Of a stretch of 64,000 bases of DNA, positions 12,137 through 24,100 are shown in pieces. Made by a program: the position numbers and the translations under genes. The DNA comes from Ignelater luminosus (taxonomy: Eukaryota; Arthropoda; Insecta; Coleoptera; Elateridae). The notes beneath the pieces are model-generated. The model saw only the letters and a list, made by a program, of their open reading frames with translations, made no database searches and was not told the DNA's origin. Where the stretch lies: assembly GCA_011009095.1 (NCBI GenBank), contig VTPC01001768.1:18267-82266 (forward strand). The letters are read 5' to 3'. Position 1 is the stretch's first letter; every line of letters begins with the position of its first letter.

Positions 12137-15100
12137 GTGTGTTAAATATTGAAGTAGATTTATGTAATATAATTTAAATAAAATGTTGTTATAGGTTCAC
12201 AGTAGAGAAAAACCATTTATATGCACGGATTGTGGTTGTGCATTTCCCTTAAAAAGACATTTAGTAACACATTCTAAGTTTCATGCTGGTGAAAGACCAT
12301 TTATATGTGAAGAATGTGGAGAATCTTTTGCACATAAAAATCATTTGGTATATTACAATCGAAATAATTAAAAGTAATAGCAGACATTATGGAATATTAT
12401 TTTACAGGTGATGCATTCAAGGTTTCATGGTTCAACAAATTCATTTGTATGTCACGATTGTGGATCTAGCTTTACACGAAAATTTGAATTAGTAAATCAC
12501 AGTCGGTTGCACGGACATATTCCTTTGAGTTGTCCTGTATGTAATAAAGAATTTTTGCAAAAACGGACCTTAGTTGTCCATATGAGGTATGTATAGTTGA
12601 ACTTTAGTCAAATAGATTTACAATAACAATTAATTATTTGTATTGACTTCATTTTAACTGGTAGCCTTCATTTTGTTCATGATTGTATAGGTATGTACAC
12701 ATCTGTTTATGCTGATCTCTGTAAACTAATATACTTGATGAGCTTAAAAAGTCTCGCACATAAAATCCACAAATCGGTAATCATGAATTAATGATTAATA
12801 ATTTTGTATTACATGGGGGTGGTCACACTAGCATGCACTCAATACAAACTCTGCTAGTGCAGTTTCACACCTACACAAAGCGCATGCTGTGCATTCAGGT
12901 GGTTTACTATAATTTAAACTAGTATACAGTGCGAACGCCGGTTGCAGAATGCTTTAAATAAAAAATTCTCTGTCCAGAATCCTCGGATACAACCTTATTT
13001 TCTAATGCTTTTCATTTTTTCTTCACCCCTGATGATGTCATCAATTTTGGGTATGGCAAGCATACAATTATGTCAGTGGCGTAACTACAAGCTGATTTAT
13101 TCCTGATAGAAAAAATACACAATAAGTAACAAACCAAGCTAAGTAAACAATTTTAAATATCAAATGCAGAAACAAAACAATTACATAAAAATATCAAATT
13201 AAAATATTTAAAAAGTCTATCAAATTATGTGTTGGAACTGGGACCCATGTACTTCTTGGCAAAAGGCAAGTCTTTGGACAAACTCGCTTGACACGTTGCA
13301 AAGCATATCTTTTTTTAGCATTTCAATAGAATGTGGTTTATTAAAATAAATTTTATTTTTAAGGTAACCCCACAAAAAAGTCCAAAGCAGTGAAATCAGG
13401 AGACCGAACTGGCCACTCAATTGCCCCTCGTCTCCCAGTTCAGTGACCTGGAAACACTTCATTCAAATAGTCCATAACAGAAACATGGGGGGGGGGTAGT
13501 TTAAGTATCGTTAGCAAATTGTCAACTACAAAATAATTCATTGTTTTATAATATTCGTCAACTGTTTATTTAGCTACTTTGATGATTATTCTGTATCAGT
13601 ATTCTTTTGATCAGCTAAAATTCTATTATAATGACTAATAACTAAAAAACACAAAAGTTATTAATAAAGCAACATTTCTGAGATAATACAATTGCCCCCC
13701 TCCCGCCTATTACGTTCGTAGTTACACCACAGACATAATTGTATGCTCGGGGTACACAAAATTATTAAGAGAATCAGAATCTGTAAGAAGAAATAAAGTT
13801 GCCATTAAACAAAAATTGATGACGTCATCAGGGATTAGGGTGGGGGTAAAGGAAAAATGAAGATCATTCAAATAGATGCCCATTGGGAAATAAGGTTGAA
13901 GTATCCGAGAATTTTGGTCTCAGATGCACAGAGAATTTTTTATTTAAAGCGTTCCATAGCCAGCATTGGCAGGTTAATTAAAAGCTACAATTGTTGAAAT
14001 GATATTGGAATTGATATCAGACAGCAGCAGTTATGAAGAGAATTTCAAAGAGATGTTTAATTTTACACTGGAAAATAGGGGAGACCTACATTTACGCAGT
14101 ACACAAGTTAGAGATAATTAGTTTTTAAAATACCTCTATTGTGTTAACAGCAATAACATTTTAAGTAATTTGCTCTCAGGCGCTCATGACAAAGTCTTTA
14201 AATAGACACAGCTTTTTCTCAATTGTATAATCATATTGGCCCAGTGTATACAAGTTTCGTGCTAGTGTAGTGCCACCCAAGTATACTATAAAGTACAATA
14301 GTTGTTTACTATGTAAATGTAATAATAGATTATAAGCTGGTTAATACATGCATAGTAGGGTGGTCTATTTTCTAATGGGAAAATTTCAAAGTTTGCATAC
14401 CGATCTAGGCATCCACTAAGTTTTTTACATTTCACAAGAAAAAGTATTTTGCCAGAATTTGAGTGTCCTACTCCAAGTGGAAGACAGTGCTCAAGGACAT
14501 AGTAAAAATATTAATTCCGAATTTCAATGCATACAGTGTGTCCACATTTTGATGCTCACTACTAGTATCTCGGAAATTGTAAGAGATACGAAGTCGGTTA
14601 AATTAGAAGAAATTTGACTATTTTGGAGATCAATTTACTTATGCTTTTGTTTTTTCAAAAAAGTTCACGGCTTACTAGATATTTGCTAAAAACGACATTA
14701 TCTTATTTTTTCTTTAATGAAAAAGCATTTTCCACGTAGTGTGCCATGGCTTTAAACATATGAAAATCATTGAATTTTGTCAGATAAATTACATTTGTTA
14801 TGTAACAATTGCTAAAACAAAAAAAAACGCTTTTAAGATACCCTACTGAGCATTCACAGATAGCATCAAATAAGCAGTTACTATTTTGTTTTGACAATTT
14901 TTGCATGACAAACGAATTTATTTGATAAAAATCCACGACTTTGTGTGTTAAGATGTCTTGGCACACTATGATGCAAAATGATTTTCACTTCATAACTCGG
15001 TAAAACAAAAGAATAGCTGTCAAACCATGTATCACTGAAAAGCATTTAAGGTGTGCTATTCAGTAATATGGAAATCAAGTAGGCGTTTCGTTAGAAAAAA

Positions 15101-18100
15101 TTTGGATTTACGTTTCACCGCCGAATAAAACAAAAGACAATTACGAAAATAATTTTTTTGTTTCAGAGTAAATTCTCTAAAACACCCTGTTTGCTGTTCT
15201 TTTCTATCTTTGCTCATTCCTGAGATATTTGACTTAAAAAAAATAAGATAATTTCGTTTTTAGCAAATATATATCAAGCCGTGAACTTTTTTGCAAAAAC
15301 AAAAGTATAAGTAAATTGATCTCCAAAGTAGCCAAACTTCTTCTAATTTAACCGACTTCGTATCTCTTACAGTTTCCGAGTGATGGTGAAATACAAATAC
15401 TAACAAATAAAGTTAAAAGAAGTTTTAATAGAATAAACAACAAATAATGAAACAATTAGAACAATAAAAATTATACATTTTTAAATTATTTCTTTGCAGT
15501 TAACTGAATGCTGTCAACCACTGCTTTTTTTGTGCTGCTTGTAGGGACATTTTTTCCATAGGCCTGCAACAGTAACCGTTTTTCTTCTTCACTTTTTGTT
15601 ATGATGGTCTTGAATTCTTTAAATAGTTTTACTCCCCGCTCAGTAATGTCATTAACTACATTAAGATCTTCAATCTTCTTTTTCCCCTCAATGTAGTTCA
15701 GATTTTTGTGCCATTGTTCCAGGTATGCATCGAGAAAACTTTCATTAATTTTTATTTCTGTAAGTAGCTGAACAGTTTTCTAGTTACAAAATCAGCTAAA
15801 ATAGCTTGTTCATTTAGCAAATCTGAACATCCTCTTACATTTCGTTCTGAAGTGTTGCAGCTGCACTTAATCAGTTTTACAATTTCAGTTTTATCTTCAT
15901 CTGATAACTTATTGCAAAATAAGCTTAGGGCCACCAATTCGTCTGATAAATACCAAAGGTGAGTTTTCATGGCATTTCTGACCGTCATGCTAATTTCATT
16001 GTCAGTGTTTTGGTATTTCAATACATCTTTCCAAAACCAAAGATCCATTAACAGCCAATGCTTTCACATATAAAAGAGCTCCAAACTTAATGAACCACTC
16101 CAGCTGATACTTTTCTTTCTTGGTGGTTTGGAAACCTTCTTCTTCATGGAATAAGTAAATTTTGAAAGCATATATCAGCTTTGCCATCTGTCGAGCATGA
16201 TGTACTGAACCTGGGGCTCTCTAGCGCCAATTCTATCAACTTCATGTAATCATCTCTGGGTTTTTTATAAGGGATTGATAAAACTAATTGTCGAATCTTT
16301 AAAATCTTGATTGGGAACGATTTCCATAGCCTGATAATTTTCTCTGGCAATATAGTTCCATGCATCCTTGAACCTTTTGAATAATGGTATCCCAGAGGAA
16401 TTGGAAGGCCCAAAACACTTTACTTAGAAGTATTTCCAGTATGTGATGTCGACATGCTAACCACAATAGTTCTCTTTCTATTTTATTTTCCAGCAAAGTA
16501 CAGGTGCTATTTTTTCATCCAATGTTGACTGATGTCATGTCAAAACACATTCCAACAATTTTGCCAACCAATCCCCATTCTTCTACAGCATTAAACACAG
16601 CATTTGCTGCATTTAAACCTGTGCCACTAACAAGTTTTTGTGCCCCAAGTAATTTAACTTTGCCATTTGCAGAAACTAAAACAAGTAAATGACAAGATCA
16701 TCAACGACAAATGATTTTCTCACTTCTTCAAATACAGTTTTTCTTGCTTCCTGTCTTTTATGTCAGAGAGTGCTTTGTGATAGAGATAATGAGTTGGGAT
16801 GCTATCCCAAAACTGCAGCAATTGATGCAATTACCCTTACAGCCTCTTAGTCTGAAACTTTGTTTTGATCTAATGCCCTTGTTACATGTGCAGAAAAAAG
16901 ACTTCGTCGTGACTTAGACTCTGGTGGCAAATCTGGTAACAATGCCTCTTTTTTGGGAAGAAGGTCTGTAACATTCTGATTTGAAATCTTCTGATATTTC
17001 TTCAGTTTTTGAAGAGGTTGGAGTTGACAAGTTTTGCAAATTATGTCTTTCAAGCCGTTTCTGTTCTTTGGATTTCCTTTTGTGAACCCTTTCATGTTTT
17101 TTATTAGATTCTCTGTCTGCAGATGAAATAATCATTTTTCTCTCAGTTCTTTGATCTATCAAAAAATCTTTTTCTTGTTTTATTTTGCATAATGTCAATG
17201 TCTCAGCATGAGCAATATCAAATAATTTGTCAAGCTGGTCTACAAATGATAATTCGCGATTTCTTTGTGTATGGGTCATTCTTCCCGTATTTTTTTTTTA
17301 GAAGAAGCCATTCAGAATGTATTTCCTCTAATTTTTCAGTATAGTTTTTTGCAAGTCGAATAGGTATAAATGCTTTTTGCCATGCAACACGTAGTTCTTC
17401 AATAGTGTTGTGACTTGAATTTCCCACAGACTTTTTTTTTATGCAAAAAGTAATGCTTGCCTTAACATTAGTAATTGATTCATTCTGGCTAAACGATTCC
17501 AAGTCTTTTACACTGAGCAAAAAAACTCTGTTTGTTTGACAAGTAGAAGGACATGCTAATGGTGATGTCATTGCTCAATACTTAAAAGCACTAATGGCGT
17601 TGTCTTCCATGTACGAGGGGGAGACAAAATTCCCAGAATTTTCTTGCCAACATTTTGATTATGTGTCCTTTTATAATATATGATCGTTAGAGTATTATCA
17701 AAAAATTCAAAAAAAAGTAAGTCGTTGAACACCACCTTCCAAAAATTGTAGGGGGCTGAAGTTTTGGCAATATAATAGTAATACCAAATATTATAAAAAT
17801 GTGGAAAGGTGCCCAGAAGGCTAGGTTAAAGTTCAATTTTTTGGACCACCCTAATGCATGGTGAATCAAATGTAGAGTTGAAATATTGAAACAAAATTGT
17901 TATTAGGTTTTTGTACTGTAATTAAAGTCTCAGCTTACATAAACTTCCATAATTAATATTAAATTAATTAAGAGAGCTAGGTTGAAAAACAAATGGGTTA
18001 GGTACCTAAATTAGGTAGAATAAGATAAAATGACTGACAAAAATTAGAAATTATATTTTATCTCTTATAAAAGTAGGTATATAATAAATTAATATTAGAG

Positions 18101-21100
18101 TATTTGTGGAAACACGTGATGTTGGACATAATGTTATTTGTTTATGTAAAAAATCGACAGTCGGCCCACATCGCCTCCTTGGTATAGCCCTCACCATAAG
18201 AATAAAATATTCGAGAGCGCAAGATATCTCCCTGCAACCCTTCCAGTGACTGCCCTACCCCATGCATATGGGCATCTTACTTTTCCACGTTATACCATCA
18301 AATCCGATTTTCAGGTACAAGGAGTGTTTTTTTCGAAAAAAAGGCGTATTACACTTTTTACATATTTTTACATTTTCTTTACGATGGTTAAAGTTTCGAG
18401 TTCTGGCACAAATAACGAAAAACCAAAAATAACGAATTCACAAGATATTTTAAGATTTCCTCTCTCCATAGTTCCTCCGGTTATTCTAACCGAATTTAGA
18501 GGCAAAATGTATAAAGATTTAGGAGAGCTAATTACATGCCGAATCACAGCATTAATCACCCAAAAATAACGACGGCAGAAGGGATAAAAGGAGAACGGTA
18601 CCTCCTCCTAGGTTTAGAGGGTTGTTTTGGAAAGATTCGGCATTTGCTTACAGAATCATGTATAGGTCACTAGAGTACATTTACTGCAAAAGATTTATCT
18701 CTCTAGCTTAGAAGGTGTCCATTCCAGGGCCGTATTTGCAAGGTTTTCAGTCTTCCGCGTTTTCGACCTAGAAAATGACCTTGTAGGAAAAAAGTGCATT
18801 GAACCTTTTTTGTTCCTCATCCTATGGTGCATCAAAGTGTTGCAACTACGTTTCTCTAGGAACTCAAATAACTGCCCCAAAAACGGTAAAACGCCATTTA
18901 TACCCACCTAAACTTATTGACCTGACGATGCTCCTTAGTTTTAAAAAAAATCCTAGGTGGATCAGACCATAATTAACTGAGTTACAAATTTTCTAAGTGG
19001 GCATTCCAGCGTGTCTTGGGGAAAAGCGCCCAGTTCGGTTTTCTCGAGTGGATGGATAAGCCTTCCTAAAACATAGATCTAGAATATTATGTTGATCAGA
19101 TTATTTGGGCGGTTTTGGTGGGGGTTGCAAAATTCGCAATTTCCCGAACTGTTTTTTGAGGGGTTTTGCGATTTCTTGGTTTTTTGCAGAATTTTCTTTC
19201 GTATCCCACCATAGTGCTTGAGAAGCTGTGTCGGTAGGCGAAAACCAAACCAAAACCCTTATAGTTTCAGAGCTAGGAGTCTTCCTCAGTTTGCGTCCGA
19301 ATCGTAAGAGCTGCAAAATCGGCTCGACCGGCTTCTGATGCAGGTGAAGACCCTCAATCAAGGTACTAAATGCCGCTTTAATATCTGCTCAAAACCCACA
19401 CTCCGACCCCCAACGGACGCCTATGAGCTCAAATTTGAAACAATCTAAGGCAAAACATAAGGTCCCAACTGAGTTTGCCCATTTTCGTTTCTAGTTTCCG
19501 CGTGCATAGGGTAGCTGAAGAAAACTATGTTCCACTTACCCTCCAAGTTTGGTCAAATTCTTGAGTTATTACGATTTCTCGTTTTCAAAAAGTGCAAAAT
19601 ATCCAACTTTGACCTTCCTTGCTCCCCTCATATTGGGTGATTAATGAAAAGTCGCTAGGAGCCGACTCGCCTCGTGCCGGCCCTCGACTGGCTTGATTGT
19701 CGTCCAAATAGCAGATGCGAATATGAATAAGTAATTTATTTGATTTTTATGGGGAGTAAAAAACGTAATTATGTCGATTGAACGACTTCTTATAGAAAAA
19801 GAACATTAATGATGCATGAAGATTGTTAAAGAAATCCATTTTTACTGTCTTACAAAATCAGCATGACAAATAAATCTTCCTAAAACATGAAAAAATAACG
19901 TTACATCCTACACTACATATTTTTCTAAATTCCCTATTACATACAAAATACATTTCTAAATTTCTATAACCAGGAAAAGCTGCTCTTCACTCCTGCAGAT
20001 AATGTAATTGGTGCAGATACAACTACGACTAAACTACATTTAAAATCCTAGCCATACTAATTAGAGATGGGCATAATCAAATGATTTTATTAATCAAGAG
20101 ATTAGAAACTGAGAAGTTTAAACAATTTGATGACTGTTTTTGTTTGTTTTTAATAAAAACTTCTAAAGCATTTTAATGTAATGTAAATCATTCGATTCTT
20201 TAGATCTGTTAGTTGCCAATCTCTCGAATCAGTAAAATCATTCGATTATGCCCATCACTACCAATTATATTTGTCTGCACCGATTTTGCAGTAACAATAC
20301 TAACGTGTAAGTTATGTAAGTTCCTTGATTTCAAAAATGTTAATACAGTGGAACCTCCATAACTCGAAATCCAAGGGGCGCGATTTTTAGTTCGAGTTAT
20401 AGAAAATACAAGTTACAAAATATTACGTGCAATTAGTATACGAAGTGCAAGGGGACGCAATAAATTTCGAGTTGAAGCGAAATTCGAGTTATAGAAGTTC
20501 GACTTATGGGAGTTCCACTTTAGTTTTTGTGTATCACGTGCAGAGTTTCCACAATCTCATATAGGGTGATTCAAATTCAAAACTAACCATTGAAATCTGA
20601 AACTGTTATTAAAAGATACAAGGCCAGTTAATTGGGACTAAGTTATGTATTTTAAGGCCCACTAATAATCTGAAAAGAAATTGAAGCTGTTTTCATATGT
20701 TTTTGAAATAGTTTCTAAAAAGAAGAATTTTTTGATTTTTATTTTTCAGCTGTAGCTTCCTTATAAGAAATTTCTAAAATCTAAATGTCTCTAGTTTGTT
20801 TAAATTTTCATTCAATGTTTTGATGTTCCAAACTAGCATCAGGTTCATTTTTTCTCTATGAGCATTGAATTGGATTTGATTGCAGTCCGATAGATAATTG
20901 CACAGAGATTTCAGCATTGTGCAACTCTCCTAGATCACAAAATCAAATGTTTTAGCAACCCTTGCTAGAGTTATGGCCAGCTCTAGGGCTTCTTCACCTA
21001 TAGCCTTATGGCAGAGTGAATTAAGTTCTATTCTTCTATTATTGATTATCTTAAAAAAAATGTTGTCACAGGTGCGACGCACCCCAAGTTTTCAAAACAC

Positions 21101-24100
21101 AACTCTTTTTGAAGTATCATACTCTAAGTTCTTCTAATCTTACTGAACATAATCCCCATAATGCAAAAATCCAACGGATTATTGTGTTTAGTCATCCATC
21201 TAAGTAGTATTGATAAACGATCAACGTGTTTAAATACATTGCGGTCAGGTATATAGACAAGTAACTGGTCAACTAAGCGATACTGCTCCTTGATAATCAC
21301 CATTCTTAAGCTGTTATAAAATCAGACAACTTCTCATGATACCAATGCTATGTGTTCTTTGCTTTATGCGAAGACGTACTATCATATTGATACATTTGTT
21401 TAGCATGAACTAACAGACATTAGTCATATATCACAAAAATAATATTTTGTGTGAAAACAAAATACTACTATGTATTTTACATACAAATGAAAAACATGGA
21501 CATTTGCAATGGGCCACTGTATGTCCATATTTCGATACTCACTATTGGGATCTCGGAAATTGTAAGAGATACGAAGTCGGTTAAATTAGAAAAGATTTGG
21601 CTATTTTGGAGATCAATTTACTTATGCTTTTGTTTTTTCAAACAAGTTCACGGCTTACTAGATATTTGCTAAAAATGAAATTATCTTATTTTTTTTTAAA
21701 GTGAAATATCTCAGGAACGAGCAAAGATAGAAAAGAACAGCAAAGAGGGTGTTTTAGAGAATTTACTCCGAAACACAAAAAAATTATTTTTGCAATTGTC
21801 TTTTGTTTTACTTCGGTGGTGAAACGTAAATCCAAATTTTTTCTAATGAAACGCCTACTTGATTTCCATATTACTGAACTACACAACTTAAATGCTTTTC
21901 AGTGATACATGGTTTGACATAGCTATTCTTTTGTTTTACCAAGTTATGAAGTGAAAATCATTTTTCATCATAGTGTGCCATGACATCTAACACACAAAGT
22001 CGTGGAGTTTTATCAAAGAAATTCATTTGTTATACAAAAATTGCTAAAACAAAATAAATACGCTTTTATGGGGCATTAGCTGCTTATTTGATACTATCTG
22101 TGAATGCTCAGTAAAGTATCTTAAAAGCGTCTTTTGTTTTGTTTTTATTTATCTGACAAAAATCAATGATTTTCATATGTTTAAAGCCATGGCACACTAA
22201 GTGAGAAATGCTTTTTATTTAAAAAAAATAAGATAATTTTGTTTTTAGCAAATATCTAGTAAGCCATGAACTTTTTTGAAAAAACAAAAGCATAAGTAAA
22301 CTGATCTCTAAAATAACCAAATCTTTTCTAATTGAACCGACTTTGTCTCTCTTACAATTTTTTCAAAAATTGCTATTATCAATTTTATCATTATTTACTT
22401 TACAACCTCACTGTAAATCAAAAAAATGAAATGAAAATTGGGAAAATCTTTATATGATACAAAAAAAATGAATAGCATTTGAATTCAGCATGTCAAAAAA
22501 GTTTTATTTTGCAGACCTATGTTACTGTATATTTCTCAAATAGAAACCAACAATAAAAGTTTTATTCTTAAGTGTACTAGAGATGCTTAGCTAAGAATTC
22601 ATCTTGATGACAATATTTTGTTGTATTGTTGTCACATTCACATAGAAGGAAACTTTTTCAGAGACAATTGGTGTTATTTATGACTCACAGAAGTATTCAG
22701 ATGTTATTTAACCATATCATCAACCTAATCAGAAAACCGTGTAAACTCCAAAAGAATTTACTTAATTGAAGCAATAACGTTTTTTCAAGTTCTACAAATT
22801 CATAGAAATAATGGAGCTAAAAGACTTTGTTGTTACAATATTTTTCTTTTGACATCTGTACACTAATTTCAACAAAAGAGTTACACATCTTTCTAATTAG
22901 GTTGCTAGTTTAAATATGCACCAATGTTATTAAAAATGACTATTTGCAGAATGCATACCAGTGAAACTCCATTCACTTGTGTAACTTGTGGTGAAGGTTT
23001 TCATCTTCGAAATGAACTAAATCATCATATGGCTACTCATGATGTCCTCTCACCGAGTACTCCTGGAAAACACTTATCATGTTCCGAATGTGGTAGTTGT
23101 TTTAATAATCCTGAAGCTTTAGCGTTACATGTTAAGTTACATTCAGGTGATGCTTCTTTTGTAAATGATTTATGTACTTTAACAGCTAATTTACAAAGTT
23201 CAAGCTTTCCAGGCCATAATAATAGTAATAATAATAATAGCCATAGTAATAAATCTATTAAAAACGAGAATACAATTCAGAAAGTGAAATCACACATATG
23301 TAAGTTTTGTTCGAGGGCTTTCAGTGCAAAACATGGTTTACAGCAACATAATAAAAGACATCCGGATGGAACGTGTGCATTAAAATCGCATATTTGTGAT
23401 ATTTGTAATAAGGCTTTTTATCAAAAAAATCATTTACTTTTGCATCAGAGGCAACATATGGATGTTAGTATGCGTCATCCCAATTACTCCAAAATTAAAA
23501 GCAATGAAGACGATAACGAGAATATTTATGAACAACACAGTCAAGAACCAAAAACACTTTCACATAATGGTAATAATAAATCTTTAAACTCAATGGAACT
23601 TACAAGTAATGCAAATTTAACAGATAAAAGACCTAATTATTTATCTTACTATGAAGCCTACACAATTCCAAAATATCAAACATCAGCTAAACCAGATAAC
23701 CGAGAACCATGCAGCTCTGAATCATCACCAGAAGAAAGAAAGGAGACATTTTCCAAAAATCATCCACTTTTGCATCAGAGACAACATATGGATGTTAATA
23801 TGCGTCATTCAAATTACTCCAAAACTAAAACCAGTCAAGATGATAACGAGAATATTTACGAACAGCACAGTCAAGAACCAAAATCTCTTTCACATAATGG
23901 TAACAATAAGTCTTTAAACTCAATGGAACTTACAAGTAATGCAAATCTAACAGAGAAAAGACCCAGTTATTTATCTTATTATGAAGGTTACACAATTCCG
24001 AAATATCAAACATCACCAAAACCGGATAATCGAGAACCATGCAGCTCTGAATCATCACCAGAAGAAAGAAAAGAGGCATTTTCAAAAAATGATTGCTTAG

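Larger units (their letters stand above)
14356..17853 (-). mobile_element. Nearly complete 3.5-kb DNA transposon with 8-bp target duplication
   Basis: The ends are TAGGGTGGTCTA at 14356 and its inverted partner TGGACCACCCTA ending at 17853. They are flanked by ATGCATAG (14348-14355) and ATGCATGG (17854-17861), an 8-bp duplication with one change. A transposase-like reading frame, broken by stops and shifts, occupies 15486-17571 on the minus strand. A separate element (14.53-15.38 kb) has inserted between its 3' end and the left TIR, so the original length was about 2.6 kb. An 8-bp duplication occurs in the hAT, P, Sola1 and Zisupton groups; I cannot assign it to one of these. Confidence 0.65.
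12587..22949 (+). other. 10.4-kb intron 3 of the zinc-finger gene, a transposon nest
   Basis: Donor GTATGT at 12587 and acceptor TTTGCAG ending at 22949 bound the intron. The other two introns of the gene are 58 and 60 bp. Nearly all the extra length can be attributed to mobile elements described separately (12.8-14.3, 14.36-17.85, 18.1-19.9, 20.06-20.26, 20.35-20.52 and 21.5-22.35 kb). No open frame in it looks like a host exon. Confidence 0.75.

Noticed and set aside
13487..13497. Run of about ten G residues
   Set aside because: Simple homopolymer inside the long-TIR element, with no partner G-runs for a quadruplex.
16504..16917. Plus-strand frames within intron 3
   Set aside because: Antisense shadows of the transposase-like pseudogene.
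22924..22949. Start codon for a separate downstream zinc-finger gene
   Set aside because: The TTTGCAG acceptor and exact completion of finger 7 by the following bases favour splicing from exon 3.
23396..23917. Overlapping alternative plus frames (63 and 88 codons)
   Set aside because: These are out-of-frame shadows of the tandem repeat in the zinc-finger exon.
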